Origin: a virus
Strand: one strand, 5' to 3'
Virus record (IMG/VR): IMGVR_UViG_3300020178_000475
Location: 1-58,268 of that record
Length of the DNA stretch: 58,268 nucleotides
In this document: positions 8,301 through 19,300 of the stretch, piece after piece
How the letters are laid out: each line of letters starts with the position of its first letter
How positions within the stretch are numbered: position 1 is the stretch's first letter
Program-made: the position numbers and the translations under genes
Notes under the pieces: generated by a model
What the model was told of the DNA's origin: nothing
Database searches by the model: none
The model's input: only the letters and a program-made list of their open reading frames with translations

Positions 8301-11300
8301 TAGTACTGCCGCCGTTGTTTACACCAGTGCCGCCGTAAGTACTGTTGATAACACTACCTTGCCATACACCTGTTCCTATAGTTCCTAATGTTTGTAAACT
8401 ACTGTTGACAACTGCGCTGCCGAGTGTTGTACTGTTAAGAACACTTGCATCGTTGATGTAATATGCTTTACCACTTGCTAGGTTAAAGTCTTCACTCGAA
8501 TCCCAACTTGTATTTGCATTATCCCAAGTTAGTGTTGCGTTAGCACCATCAACTGTAATACCAGCACCGTTTGCTGCTGCACCACTTGCTGCACCACTTG
8601 CTACAACAATGTTAAGATCGTCTACAGTTAGTGTTGTACTGTTAATAGTTGTAGTATCGCCATTAACTGTTAGATCACCTGTAACAACAAGATCGTGTCC
8701 AATAGTAGTTGTTCCGCCACCGTCACCACCTGTACCAATATTAACTGTTGTTGCTGCTGCGCCTACATTCAATGTTGTTGGTGTTGCAAATGCATTAAAT
8801 GTTGTTTCAGTAGAATCTAAGTCTCCACCATTAATATCAACATCGTGTGCAAAGGTGGTTTTACCTGTAGCTGCACCTACATTGATTGCTGTTGCATCGC
8901 CGCCCATGTTAATAGTTGTAGCAGTATCATTTAGTAGAGCAACAGTTGTTTCACTTGTGCTTAATGTAGCGTCAACTTCAACTTCACCAGTGAATGTTGC
9001 TTTACCACTTGTATCAATAGTTAAACGAGTTTGAACTGTGTGTTCAATGTCACTTGATGTTGAAACTTCACCAGTTTTAATGATTACATCGCCGCCGGTT
9101 GCATTACCTGTTCCGGAACCGCCTTCAATAGTAATGGCTCCGCCTGCAACATTGTTTCCAATACCGCTTGTACCTTTGATTGTAGAACTAGTTGGTGTTT
9201 CACTTGCTTCGGCATTGCCAAATACAACAGTACTATTTCTAATAATCATGTTATTACCAATGTTTATTGTACCTTGTACAACGTCCAATGGATCAGATGT
9301 AACATTTAAATCTGTTCTAATAGTAAACGAAGTTGCGTTTTCAGTTGCACCAATAACTGGCCAACTACCATCTAAGTTTGTTACTGCACTACTTGCAATA
9401 TTAATAGTATCGCCAACTAGTACACCTAATGTTTTAGGAGTATAAGTAAATGATAGTGTAGTTGAGTTTGTAATAGTACCTGTTGTTTCTGTACTTAAAT
9501 ATATGTACTCATCAGTAACACCACTAACTGTTGTGTTTGATGGAATACTGCCACTACCAGTAACCAACATACCTGCTAAGATAGTTGATGTATCACTCAT
9601 CGGAACTTCTTTTTCGCCGTTGGCTGTAACTCCATTTGTATTTACAGTAACACTTCCAAGGTTAACTACTACATCCTGTGAAATAGTTGCTTCATAACCG
9701 TCAACAAATGTTAACAAGTTACGTGTTGAAGTTGCATTACCTATTTTAATATTAGTAGCAGCGCCGCCTATTTCTAAGCTAGTAACGTTTGCATTGTAAA
9801 CACTACCACTACCAATACTCGATGAGTTAAGCGAAGCGTTACCAACGTCAAGTCCTTCTGATAGATCAAGTGCTGTACCCCATTCCGGTGTTACACCATT
9901 TGATTTTAAGAAACTGTTGTTTCTACCAATGTTGAGCGTGTTTAAACTACCTGTGGTTTGTGCATATATCATGTCGCCAATTGCGTATGTGCTAATGTTT
10001 GTACCACCTCTTGCAACTGGAACAAGACTTGTTAAGTTAGCAGGATTTAGGAAATATGCACTATCAAGTCCATCTAGCGTACCTGCATCAACTACACCGT
10101 CTTTGATAAACACCTGTCCGCTGCCATCACTAGGAACGTCAAACTGCGTTTGTAAAAATCTACTAACACCTAATGTAGAAAAGGTACCCAGAGGATCAAG
10201 GTCTACGTTAGCAATACCAATCTGTACCGGATCGCCGTAGAACTCGCCGCCGACGCTACTACCTGTTAGTGTAATAGGGTTATCTGTTGTGTTTTGTTTT
10301 TTAAGTGTTTGTACAACATTTTTATAAGAACTATCACCAAACAATGCTGTTTCACTGTTTGGCACACCACTTGCGCCAAGTCTACTTGGACTAATAGTAC
10401 CTGAAATAATATTTTCAGCATCAATGTTTGTAACAGCAAGTGTGTTCCAGTTAGCAAGTAATCTACTAGAAGTATTAATAACTGCATTAACTTGTACGTT
10501 GTTTTTAATAACGTTTGCACTACCTACACCAATACCGTCGATAAGTTTTGGGTTAGTTACTAGATCGTTGATACTACTCAATGCGTCACTACGTAATGCA
10601 TGAAGTGTAAAGCTGTTGAGTGTTACAGATCCTATAAAGAATCTACTTCCTGATGTTACTGCTTCTGCATTAACACTAAACAGTTCATTCGACGAACTAC
10701 CATCTGATAGTGATTCAAATCTAACAGCATTACCAGTTGAAAACCCGTGTGCTTGTACTATAATACTATTATCAATTATATTAACTGTTCTTCTTGTGAG
10801 TGTGTGGGCATTGTTAGCAGGAGTGCTTGTAAAATCAATTTGATTTATTAATGCAAATCCTGAATATAATTCAAATGTATCTGCGTCAATCTTTTTAGCG
10901 TAATAAACCAATCCGTTTACTAGGCCTCCAATTGCAACATTACCATTGGTATTATAGGTTACAGGGTCGCCGTTTTCAAATCCATGATTTGTTACAATAA
11001 TACGAGAATCGGTATAGTTGACAGATCCGCCACTACCGCTAACACCAGCTAGGAAGTTGTTTTCAATAAAGTCGTCTAAGTTGATTATTTTACCGTTTTG
11101 TGTTGCAGTGTTGTCTTCAACAAAGTCAATACTCGATGAACTAGCAACGTAAAGCTCGCCACCTAATATATTAACATATGCACGTTTTTCAAAACTTGTA
11201 ACTTCAATTTCAAAACCACTACCTGTTCCGCCAATGCTTGATGCAGCAACACTAAGTAGATCGCCGGTATCATAACCAGTACCGCCAGTTTTAATATCAA

Positions 11301-14300
11301 CGTCAGTAACCTGTCCTGCTGTTACAGTAATGTCTGCTGTTGCGCCTGAGCCCGATCCTGAGTTGTTTGTAAATGCTACGTCTGAATATACTTTTGTTCC
11401 GTTGGTTGGAGTATACAAACTGCCGCCTGTAATAGAACCGTTATCTACACCTGTTAGTATACCATAGCGTACTTCTGTTACAGCACCCTGAGCGTTTCCG
11501 TCAGCTGATGTAACAATAGTACGTGCAGTACCTGCTATTGTTTTCGAAGCTTCATTATCGCCAGTATTGGCAATAGTAAATGATGTTGCTGTCGGTGTGC
11601 TTAACACAAGTGTATTTTCATCGTATGTTGTATCATCTGGAACTAAAACTTGTACATTGTTATCAACTTGTAAGTTGTGAGCACCGCTTGTTGTGATTGT
11701 AGCAATGTTGCTTGTACGTTCAACATCTGTAATAACTGCACTAGTAAATGTATAGTCGACGTCTGGATCAAGAACCAAATACTGACTGCTGTTTGAACTA
11801 CGTAAGAAGAAGTTGTCAACAATCTCTGACACTGCACCTTTTGCAGTTGGGCGTACTCCAGAATCAACTCCATTAACAAACAAGTTTGGTGCTGTTCCAC
11901 TTACATCCCAAGGATCGCCTGTACTATCATCTTCAGTGTTCCACGCTCCTGGAACACTAGCAATAAGTATGTTTCCGCTCGATGCATAAGAACCTTTTGC
12001 ATATGCAATAGCGTCGGCAATGCCGGGTTGTGTAATCACATCACCGTTAGTAACATTTGTAATATTTCCACTAAGTGTAAGTTCAACTTGCTCGTAGTTT
12101 TCTGTAGCAATGTCACCAGCTTTTAGATCTATTGCCGGAATATCATCAACTTGTTCTAGTCTTGATAGGTAGCCTTGTGTGTTTGTGTTGGTAAACTGAC
12201 GTGTTGCCGGAATCAAATCTCCGTTTAACTGACCGTTGGTATTAAGCTGAACAATAGCACCCGGAACGGCAGCTGTACTAACTGATTTGTCAACAAATCC
12301 GCCTAGTCTGTTGTTAATAAACGAACGTACTGCTAACTGTGTGACCATACGTGCATCACTTGGTCCGCCAAGTTCGTCGTCGCCTAAGTTAACACTGGTT
12401 GAGATTTCTTCAATAGCAACGTCACTCAAACTCAAACGCAAAGCATCGAGCTCGTCCACCTGAACTTTGTTTCTAAATGTAATGTTACCTGTTCTGTTGA
12501 ACGCTGTAATAAAGTCACCAACTTTAAAGTCACCAAGTTCGTTTGTACCTGATGAGTAAACACGTCCTGGAAGTTCTTCAAACTGTTCAAACTCACTTCT
12601 TGTGTTACCACCGTTTTGTGGAAGTGCGTTGTAGTCAACACCCGAACCTGCGTATTCCCAAGTATGAGAAGAACTGTTAACAATCGACGGTCTGTGGAAC
12701 CAAAGTTGTTTCTCAGGCAAGTTAACAGTGTTTGTTAAACTACTGCTACCGTCAGTAGCAGTAATCGAGAATGTTGCAGTACCTAAACCTAACTTTGTAG
12801 CTGCTTCGTTAACACCAATGGTTGAGTTTGGCGAACTAGCATGGTCTTCTGCAATAATACTTGTTTCGTCGAACTGTACTCTAAGCACACTAGAACCAAC
12901 TGCAACTTGTTCAATACTTACAACTAGTCTACGCTCTCTTGGTTCCCATTTTGTAACAATAGCACTGTTATTATTAACACCAGTTGTACCTGTAATAGTT
13001 CTACCAGGCACAAACTCATAACTTTCAGCTCCTGATTCTAGTATTAGTGTTTGATATGTTGTATGAGAACTTATAATTTCTTCAACAAAGAATTCAATAA
13101 CGTTTGAGAAGAACTTGTGAGTGTTTGAACCTGCTTCAATAAGATTAACATCAAAATCTCCTGATTCGTCAAATGTTAAACTAAATTCGTCATCATTAAT
13201 GATTTTAATATAATAAGTCTGTTCTGCATCAAGTCCTTTAATAGGAGGATTGCCATCTGGATCATATATAACTTTTTGACCATTTGAGAATCCGTGATCT
13301 ACAATTGTAATAACATCTGCTAAAACATTAACGGCTGTAGCAGCATCAAATGTAGTTTCAGTTGGTGTAAGTTTGAAGTCGTTTGTAATATCGCCTTCAC
13401 TGCTCACTTCAGTTGGATCTGGAAGGTCGTCTGGATCATTAATAATAGTTTTTACAACATCAAACTTTGCACTTGCAAAATCTTGTACGGCTGCACTAAC
13501 TCCAGTAAGATATGCTAATGTTTCTGTCTTTGCTTGCTCAATAGCAGCAATAGTTTGTAGTTCTTGACCACTAATACTAATACGCGAACTATCTTGTAAG
13601 TTTTGTGTATAATAAGCCAAGCCAGCACTACGTGAATATCTGTTGCCTGTATCCCAAACATCGTTGGCTACTGCTTCGACAATAAGTTGTGTGTCTCTAT
13701 TACATTTTGATTGATTATAATCAAAGTTATACCAAATATTTGCTTGTATTTGTTCGTTAATAAACTGAGTAACATTCTGTGCAATATTGATTTGACCTGT
13801 GATTCCTAGTTCATTGAAGTCTGCTTGTAGTGCTGCACCAGTCCAAGTTATATCTGGCTCAACTCTAGTTGGCTCTGTAGCACCATTACTAGTTAAATAA
13901 GCAATGATTTCGTCTAGTCTAGCTGCTGCATAATCAGCTGCCGCTTCACTACCTGCTGTACCTGATACATCTTGTGTTTCTGTATTTCCTGCGGTTACAA
14001 CAACTGTTTGTTCTTGTATAACTTGTTTTATTATTTCTTTTAGTCTACCATAAGCAGCAATAGTTTCCTCTTGCTGTCCAGCACCGTATTGTGCTACACC
14101 GTCGATAAAATATGCTAATGCTGCAACTAATGTTTGTAAGTTTCCGCCATATGTTAAATCATAAGATAACGCATCAACAATAAGTCCGGTATCTCTTTCA
14201 CATTTTGATTCATTATATGCAAACCCTGGTACAAACGGTGAGTTTCCTGCGGCTATTTCTGCATTTAACCAAGCAGTAAGTTCGCTTTGTAAAAATGTTT

Positions 14301-16230
14301 TGTTTGCATTTATTTGTAATACTGCATTTTCAAAACCTGCATCACTAGCGTTATCTGTGCCGCCTGTTGGCAATGGACGAGAATATGCGGCTGCAACACT
14401 ATCGCCGGGCACAGTATTTGCATCGCCGTTGGTTACAATATCAATAATCTCGTCCCAAAGTACATTAGCTCTACTTGTTGCTGTAGCATCAGTAAGTGCA
14501 TTTGCAGTAAGTGCTTTAGCTTGTGCAAATGCTGCAATGTGTTGATCTTTTTGGGCAGCAAATACATTGCCTGCAAACGATCCGCTAAAATATCTTAGTG
14601 CAGCACTAACACTTCTGTGATTACTATTAAACAAGAAATCATAACGTACAGCATCAATCAATCTCTGAACATCGCGTCTGCATTTGTCTTCGTTATATGT
14701 AAATCCTGCCCATATGCTCGGCGAAGCTGCTGCAACTTGTGCATTAATCCAAGTTACCACATCATTAGCAATAATATCTTTGTTGAGTTTTAGTAAGTCG
14801 TGTGCTGTTTTATAATCTGGATCTCTAAAACGTAATACAAATTCTTCAACTGGTGTATCACGATTGATACCAGCAATCGTAATAGTTTGCTTTCCTTCAC
14901 TTTGACCTGTTGATGTTACAAACGCTCTATCAAATTGGAACGCTTTAGGCGAATACCCACTACTTCTCAACGCATACAAACCAAAGTTTGTAGCGGAGTT
15001 GGTAATAGAACAGTAGCCGCCACTTTGTGTATAAACACCATTTAGTAGGAAGATTTCAAAACAAGACACGATCTGTGCATAAGCATCATTGGTTAGACGC
15101 CAAGCAGTACCACCAAACGAGAGAATAGTAAATGCGTTGGCAACCATCGATTTACCTTGCTCAGGTATTGCACCAACTACTGGATTCTCAGCTTCGATTT
15201 GATTAACCGGAACGTTTGGAGATTCAACTTTTGAACCGTCAATTTTAGCACCGTTCATTCCTAAGAATGAAATAATCGAGGCGTTCTGAATATACGGTGA
15301 AGTTGTAATAGTTGGTTTTGTGTTTGGCAAGTTTGGATAACTTGCACGATCAGGAACATCAGTTGCTGTTGGATCATCAAAGGCAACAGCATAGTCAGCT
15401 GTAATAAGTGGAACAAAGTTTGAGTCAACACCGTCACGGAATGTAAATTCACCAAAATAACAAGCGTTACGAACACGTAGCATGTCCAAGTTAGCATTCT
15501 TAGGACGAATAATACAACCACGCAAACCGTCACCTTTGATAACTGTGTTGTCTGGAACAATAATAGGATTGTCTTCTGTATAGTCGCCAACAGCAACTTT
15601 GATGTTAATACGTTTAAAGTTAACAGTGCCATCAGCGTTGTATACTTGTGCGGAGGCTAGTTGACAAGCACGTTTAACTGTTTTAACTGGAGCACTTTGA
15701 CCGTCATTTGCATCATCGCCTTGTTCTTGAGATACGTAAATGACATTTCCGCCGAAGATATCAGCGTCATTAAAGAATAAGTTACCAGAAGCATCAACTG
15801 ACATTAGCTGACCAATAGTACCCGAAGTTGGAGGCAGGGTTAGTTGATAGCCAGCGTCTAATGTATTTGGTGCTTTAATACTAACACCATCTTCACCAGA
15901 AGCAGTAAGTTCTCTAAATGTTAAAACACCTGCATCTTCAATATCAACATTATCTTTAATATTAAATCCAGCATTTGTAATGGTCATCTTGTCAACATCA
16001 TTAACTGTCATTGTGATTGCTGCTTCTGTACTGTCAGCTAAATCGTCAATTTTAATTTCTGAGTTGCCTTCAAAAATACGTTTAGTAATATCTTGAACTG
16101 TATTATCGTCACGTAGTAAATATACTTTACCGTCTGCTGTGTTTAATGCTAGTTCGCCGCTTTGAAGTTGTGCTATAGTTGGTTTCTTACCAGCGACCGC
16201 ACTTCGTTTGTGTCTAATTGTTGTTGCCAT
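5392..16230 (-). CDS. Giant tail fibre 1 with S74 chaperone C-terminus
   Basis: A 3612-aa adhesin. ATG 16230 is chosen because AGGAGG lies 8 nt upstream. The in-frame ATG 16 codons earlier has no ribosome site. Domains in order: N-terminal MATTIRHKR...LQSGELALNT fibre-attachment motif; about residues 165-300, a pectin-lyase-like beta-helix start (VIYVSQEQGDDANDGQ); three YN..KC.RD repeats at about 513, 675 and 839; a GSGVDYNALPQNGG block at about 1200; then long ATTINMGGDAT and NASNLSSGTV beta repeats. The last ~128 residues form a Peptidase_S74 intramolecular chaperone (SSDARLKTNI, GLLAQEVQAVLPEAV, YERIAPVLIEAIKEQ, terminal coiled coil). S74 domains trimerise the fibre and cleave themselves off at the Ser of SDARLK. 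It is far longer than most phage fibres and shares its architecture with the next gene. Confidence 0.92.
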   Translation of the reverse strand: MATTIRHKRSAVAGKKPTIAQLQSGELALNTADGKVYLLRDDNTVQDITKRIFEGNSEIKIDDLADSTEAAITMTVNDVDKMTITNAGFNIKDNVDIEDAGVLTFRELTASGEDGVSIKAPNTLDAGYQLTLPPTSGTIGQLMSVDASGNLFFNDADIFGGNVIYVSQEQGDDANDGQSAPVKTVKRACQLASAQVYNADGTVNFKRINIKVAVGDYTEDNPIIVPDNTVIKGDGLRGCIIRPKNANLDMLRVRNACYFGEFTFRDGVDSNFVPLITADYAVAFDDPTATDVPDRASYPNLPNTKPTITTSPYIQNASIISFLGMNGAKIDGSKVESPNVPVNQIEAENPVVGAIPEQGKSMVANAFTILSFGGTAWRLTNDAYAQIVSCFEIFLLNGVYTQSGGYCSITNSATNFGLYALRSSGYSPKAFQFDRAFVTSTGQSEGKQTITIAGINRDTPVEEFVLRFRDPDYKTAHDLLKLNKDIIANDVVTWINAQVAAASPSIWAGFTYNEDKCRRDVQRLIDAVRYDFLFNSNHRSVSAALRYFSGSFAGNVFAAQKDQHIAAFAQAKALTANALTDATATSRANVLWDEIIDIVTNGDANTVPGDSVAAAYSRPLPTGGTDNASDAGFENAVLQINANKTFLQSELTAWLNAEIAAGNSPFVPGFAYNESKCERDTGLIVDALSYDLTYGGNLQTLVAALAYFIDGVAQYGAGQQEETIAAYGRLKEIIKQVIQEQTVVVTAGNTETQDVSGTAGSEAAADYAAARLDEIIAYLTSNGATEPTRVEPDITWTGAALQADFNELGITGQINIAQNVTQFINEQIQANIWYNFDYNQSKCNRDTQLIVEAVANDVWDTGNRYSRSAGLAYYTQNLQDSSRISISGQELQTIAAIEQAKTETLAYLTGVSAAVQDFASAKFDVVKTIINDPDDLPDPTEVSSEGDITNDFKLTPTETTFDAATAVNVLADVITIVDHGFSNGQKVIYDPDGNPPIKGLDAEQTYYIKIINDDEFSLTFDESGDFDVNLIEAGSNTHKFFSNVIEFFVEEIISSHTTYQTLILESGAESYEFVPGRTITGTTGVNNNSAIVTKWEPRERRLVVSIEQVAVGSSVLRVQFDETSIIAEDHASSPNSTIGVNEAATKLGLGTATFSITATDGSSSLTNTVNLPEKQLWFHRPSIVNSSSHTWEYAGSGVDYNALPQNGGNTRSEFEQFEELPGRVYSSGTNELGDFKVGDFITAFNRTGNITFRNKVQVDELDALRLSLSDVAIEEISTSVNLGDDELGGPSDARMVTQLAVRSFINNRLGGFVDKSVSTAAVPGAIVQLNTNGQLNGDLIPATRQFTNTNTQGYLSRLEQVDDIPAIDLKAGDIATENYEQVELTLSGNITNVTNGDVITQPGIADAIAYAKGSYASSGNILIASVPGAWNTEDDSTGDPWDVSGTAPNLFVNGVDSGVRPTAKGAVSEIVDNFFLRSSNSSQYLVLDPDVDYTFTSAVITDVERTSNIATITTSGAHNLQVDNNVQVLVPDDTTYDENTLVLSTPTATSFTIANTGDNEASKTIAGTARTIVTSADGNAQGAVTEVRYGILTGVDNGSITGGSLYTPTNGTKVYSDVAFTNNSGSGSGATADITVTAGQVTDVDIKTGGTGYDTGDLLSVAASSIGGTGSGFEIEVTSFEKRAYVNILGGELYVASSSSIDFVEDNTATQNGKIINLDDFIENNFLAGVSGSGGSVNYTDSRIIVTNHGFENGDPVTYNTNGNVAIGGLVNGLVYYAKKIDADTFELYSGFALINQIDFTSTPANNAHTLTRRTVNIIDNSIIVQAHGFSTGNAVRFESLSDGSSSNELFSVNAEAVTSGSRFFIGSVTLNSFTLHALRSDALSSINDLVTNPKLIDGIGVGSANVIKNNVQVNAVINTSSRLLANWNTLAVTNIDAENIISGTISPSRLGASGVPNSETALFGDSSYKNVVQTLKKQNTTDNPITLTGSSVGGEFYGDPVQIGIANVDLDPLGTFSTLGVSRFLQTQFDVPSDGSGQVFIKDGVVDAGTLDGLDSAYFLNPANLTSLVPVARGGTNISTYAIGDMIYAQTTGSLNTLNIGRNNSFLKSNGVTPEWGTALDLSEGLDVGNASLNSSSIGSGSVYNANVTSLEIGGAATNIKIGNATSTRNLLTFVDGYEATISQDVVVNLGSVTVNTNGVTANGEKEVPMSDTSTILAGMLVTGSGSIPSNTTVSGVTDEYIYLSTETTGTITNSTTLSFTYTPKTLGVLVGDTINIASSAVTNLDGSWPVIGATENATSFTIRTDLNVTSDPLDVVQGTINIGNNMIIRNSTVVFGNAEASETPTSSTIKGTSGIGNNVAGGAITIEGGSGTGNATGGDVIIKTGEVSTSSDIEHTVQTRLTIDTSGKATFTGEVEVDATLSTSETTVALLNDTATTINMGGDATAINVGAATGKTTFAHDVDINGGDLDSTETTFNAFATPTTLNVGAAATTVNIGTGGDGGGTTTIGHDLVVTGDLTVNGDTTTINSTTLTVDDLNIVVASGAASGAAANGAGITVDGANATLTWDNANTSWDSSEDFNLASGKAYYINDASVLNSTTLGSAVVNSSLQTLGTIGTGVWQGSVINSTYGGTGVNNGGSTITIGGNFTHTGAHTLGLTTTGNTSVTLPTSGTLAITGNPLSQFAATTSAQLRGVLSDETGSGAATFATSPSFTTGINAASATMALFDTTATSINMGGDATSVEIGAATGTTTIHNNLDVDLDVNVDGGDITTNAATFNLINATATTLNVGGAATTVTAGATSGNFNIRNTNVNLSGNLFVNGTTLDTDETGTFNLLKDNATTLAFAQAATEIVVGETKAAADLAGALGEMVVRMDLRTNTDMYIDGDLFVSAINNTPIGNITPSSGAFTTLASNNLVTFTDGTNATGATFAGGSAAVKITGGLYVNKDIRADNFIGDMSAAFLTSGTIPDARIAVSGVTQHQLSITGVGILNAGSITNGFGNINIGGIFSGNGSGLTTLNASNLSSGTVADARIAASSITQHQAQITGTGALNSGSITSGFGNINIGTSTFTGNGSGLTTLNASNLSSGTVSGSRLGGNQSMAGVKTFTNTSGATNTTTGAVRVGGGLGVVGAIYAGSLNTASGGGIQNLSASNLATGTVPNARVTGTYSNLTGTGALGAGEITTTFGNINIGTSTFTGNGSGLTNVNADTLDGIDSANFLRSNVADTMGGLLTMSHAGDEMIRLQDTSATGNPYISWYQSTTRRAYMQYRDSDDSIYIKNEGANTALEIDGGTSGLIFQNGSTDYTVWHSGNDGAGSGLDADLLDGLTSGAFIRSNANDSFSGTLSGAGTINITGNITANAFTGNGAGLTGISADNANTLDGIDSTGFLRTNGAHQSTATQVFSNSGTAFRGTQGTMGDNDQWRFGGAATGSNAGYLEIATGDDGTEPHYHRQYTGVFTSLTRTATILNGSGNTLFPGEVTAYSSDARLKTNIENIPNALNKVKELNGVLYNWTDEGHKWGLDVDTEKREVGLLAQEVQAVLPEAVAPAPFDLDDEGNSKSGEDYLTVKYERIAPVLIEAIKEQQAQIDTQAAEIAELRAMVEKLLDK
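13600..14710 (-). repeat. Three YN..KC.RD protein repeats in fibre 1
   Basis: Three copies of the pattern (F)xYN..KC.RD..LI.DA..YD....GN......A..Y occur about 162 residues apart (FTYNEDKCRRD, FAYNESKCERD, FDYNQSKCNRD). They match the larger array in the neighbouring fibre. Each has one invariant Cys. Confidence 0.8.
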
Positions 16231-16305
16231 TTGCAACTGCCTCCTATTTAGGTACGGGTCAGGTCCAAAGACGCCCATTGTAAAACGATAGAAATCGCTA
16301 CTAAC

Positions 16306-16314
16306 TTATTTATC
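16306..16314 (-). promoter_or_regulatory. Late-promoter motif GATAAATAA for fibre 1
   Basis: GATAAATAA on the minus strand resembles the T4 late -10 box (TATAAATA) recognised by gp55-directed polymerase. It lies about 76 bp before the chosen start of fibre 1 and 28 nt past the end of the preceding terminator. Assignment by motif and position only. Confidence 0.55.
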
Positions 16315-16341
16315 AAGTTTAAAAAATGGTTACTGTATTCG

Positions 16342-16368
16342 TAAAAAAAGGGCCATTTAAGGCCCTTT
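16342..16368 (-). terminator. Rho-independent terminator of giant fibre 2
   Basis: An 8-bp perfect stem AAAGGGCC/GGCCCTTT with a 6-nt loop is followed on the minus strand by a run of seven or more T. It starts 30 bp after the fibre 2 stop codon. Confidence 0.85.
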
Positions 16369-16397
16369 AGTTTTAGTTTTTATTGTTTTCAGTAAAC

Positions 16398-19300
16398 TTA
16401 GAATGCGCCACCATCTATAGTATCTGTCCAAACTGGTGTATTATCGCCGCTGCCGACTACTGTTAGTACTTGGAACGATTCGCTAGTATCACTTGTGCCT
16501 GCTGCATCAGTTACTTGAACATCTGTATCTGCATTACCATAAAGTATACCATCTGTGGTAAATGTGCTTACACCTGTACCACCATGTGCAACTGCTAGAT
16601 CATTAGTTAAACTTACTGTTCCAGTTACATGGAAGTCATGATTTACAGTTAATGTACCTGTAGCATCACCAATACTAATAGTTGTTGCTGCGCCACCAAA
16701 GTTGATAGTTGTAGCAGTATCATTTAACAAGTTAAATGTTGTTTGATTTGTGCTCAACACATCGTTGTTGATTGCTAAGTCTGTTGTAAAGGTTGATATA
16801 TCTTCACTTAAACGTAGTTTCTCAACACCAGATGTTCCACCGATCATAGTGCTAAACACCATATCAAAGTCTTCTTGCAGTCCGGTGATATCTTGTGCTA
16901 TAACATCAATCTGACCTGATGTTTCAAAATTATCATTTGCTGTTTCAAGTTCAAACTTAATACCTGTACCACTTCCTGCTACCGGAGTACCACTTATACT
17001 ATGATGTGCAAAAGTCATAGGATACACAATATCATCTGCTGCACTATCTGGTGCATTAGTTATAAGTTTTAATCCATCTTGTGCAAGTAATGTGTTTGCT
17101 CTAATATCAACAGTATCTGTTGCTAAGTTAGTAAGTTGTAATACACCACTGTTGTTGCCACCGATGTACTTTTGTACATGTAGTTCTTCACCTATACCAA
17201 CACCACCTGCAACAACAACTGCACCACTTTGATAAGTCTGACTTGGCGTTGTGTTGTTGAACGTTGTTATTACACTACTATCAATGTTAAAGTATGAGTT
17301 TCCAATAATAGCACGTTGTGATCCATTTGTAAAGAACTCAAGTTCATCGTTGTTAGCACCTGGTGATGTTTCGGGACGTATAAATGTATTTTGATCTACA
17401 TCTTTAACACCGCCTAGTGAGCCCCAAGCAACGCCGTCGTATCCTTCAAATACTAACGTATCAGTGTTGAATCGTACTTGTCCTGTTGCTTCTACTGGAC
17501 GAGCTGCTGTATCACCAACTGGTAGCTGTAAACTTGTAACACTGTCAATAATAACTATTTCATTATTGATAGTAAGTGTTCCAGATATTGCACCTATGTT
17601 AATATTTGTAGCTGCACCAAATGCATCAATGCGTGTAGCATTAGTGTTGAGTACATTAAAAGTACCAGTTTCGTCTGTAATAATGTTAGTACCATTAACT
17701 TGTATGTCTCTATCTGCTATAATATCTCTATCAGCAGTAATATCAACACCAGCGTGTATGTTTCTCTGTGCGCTTAGGCCGCCTGTGATTTGTACTGCGC
17801 CAGTAACATTATCTGTAGCATCATCGTTGTTTAGTATAATGATATTTGGAGTTGTTCCAAACTCAACTACTTCCGATCCGTCAGTTGTATCTATTACAAT
17901 ATAGTCACTAACATTTTCGTGTATTCTCAATACATTGGTATTGTTGTCTGGTAAGTCAATATCAGTTGCGCCGTTGATGTCAATAGTATCAACTGCTCTA
18001 TCACTACCTAATACAACACTGCCGTCTGCTGTAAAATCAATGCCAACATTTAAACTTTTAGCAATGCCGACGCCGCCGTCAATAACAACCGAGCCTGTAG
18101 TTGTGCTAGTTGATTCTGTTGTATTTTCAACAAGCAATCCTGGGCGTATACCAAATGTAATAAGTTCTTCGTCTGTACGTGTGTTAATACTAATAAAGTC
18201 TAACGAACCTTCTGTACTAATACTATATGCTTGTAAACTTTCATCTGGAATATTTAAACTAACATCACCTGTGAATACAATATCACCGTTAACTGTTAAA
18301 CTACCTTGCACAAGCAAGTCAGGATTAACTGTAAATGTACCTTCTGCTGCACCCATAATAATCGAAGTAGCATCACCAAATGCATTAATAGTTGTAGCAC
18401 TTGTGTTCAACAAGTTAAATGCACCTGCTGTATCTGTGCTAATCACATCACCGTTAACATCAAAGTCACCGTTGAGTGTAATATCTCCTTCTACAGTTCC
18501 GCCTGTTAGTTTGTTTAAATATCTGTTTTCAACGTATGTACTAACAGCTTTCTGTGTAGGTGCAGTATTAAAGTCTTGTGTACCAATACTTGAAATTAAG
18601 TTTGCATTGTCACTAACTTCTTTAAGTTCTACACCAACCGGAATGCCGTCTCTAATAAACGGTCCAACACTAGTTAGACCTTTTAGATCAATTTCGTTAG
18701 CATTAAGTGTAATACTACCTGTAAGTGCGTTAACACCAAAGAAGTTACCAACTCTAAAGTTACCAATTTGGTCAACTGTACCACCTGCAAATACTTTACC
18801 ATTGCTTGTTTCGATAATCTCTTGTTCAGGAACTGCTGTGCCGCCAAAGAACGGAAGTGCATTATATGTAACACCGGCGCCAACATATTCAAACGCATGT
18901 CCTGAAGTACTAATAGTTGAAACATTATACAAGTATGCTTGCTGTGTTGTTTCGACACTTATGATACCCGGGAATACTTTAATAGATGCACTACCACCGT
19001 ATGTTGCATTTAGATCGTTGATTGCAGTTTCAACAATAGTTTCTGTTGCTCCAACAATAACATTTCTTTCGGTATTGTATATACTACTACCAAGTTCGTG
19101 ATTATGTCCTACTTCGTGCCAGCCTGTGGTATAACCTTGTATTATAGATAAGGCAACTCTATCAACTAATAGTTCAATGCTTTGTCCTATTGTAGTATCG
19201 GCATCTGGAATAGTTGTAATCTGTGTTGCTGCGTTTCCAAAACTTTTAGTAACAACTTCGTTGTTTGCAACTTGACGCATTAGATCGCCTAGTTTATAAT

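Noticed and set aside
16245-16255. CTAAATA motif right before the fibre 1 ribosome site as a promoter
   Set aside because: It overlaps the ribosome binding region and would give no leader. The upstream GATAAATAA is a better match with a repeated context.
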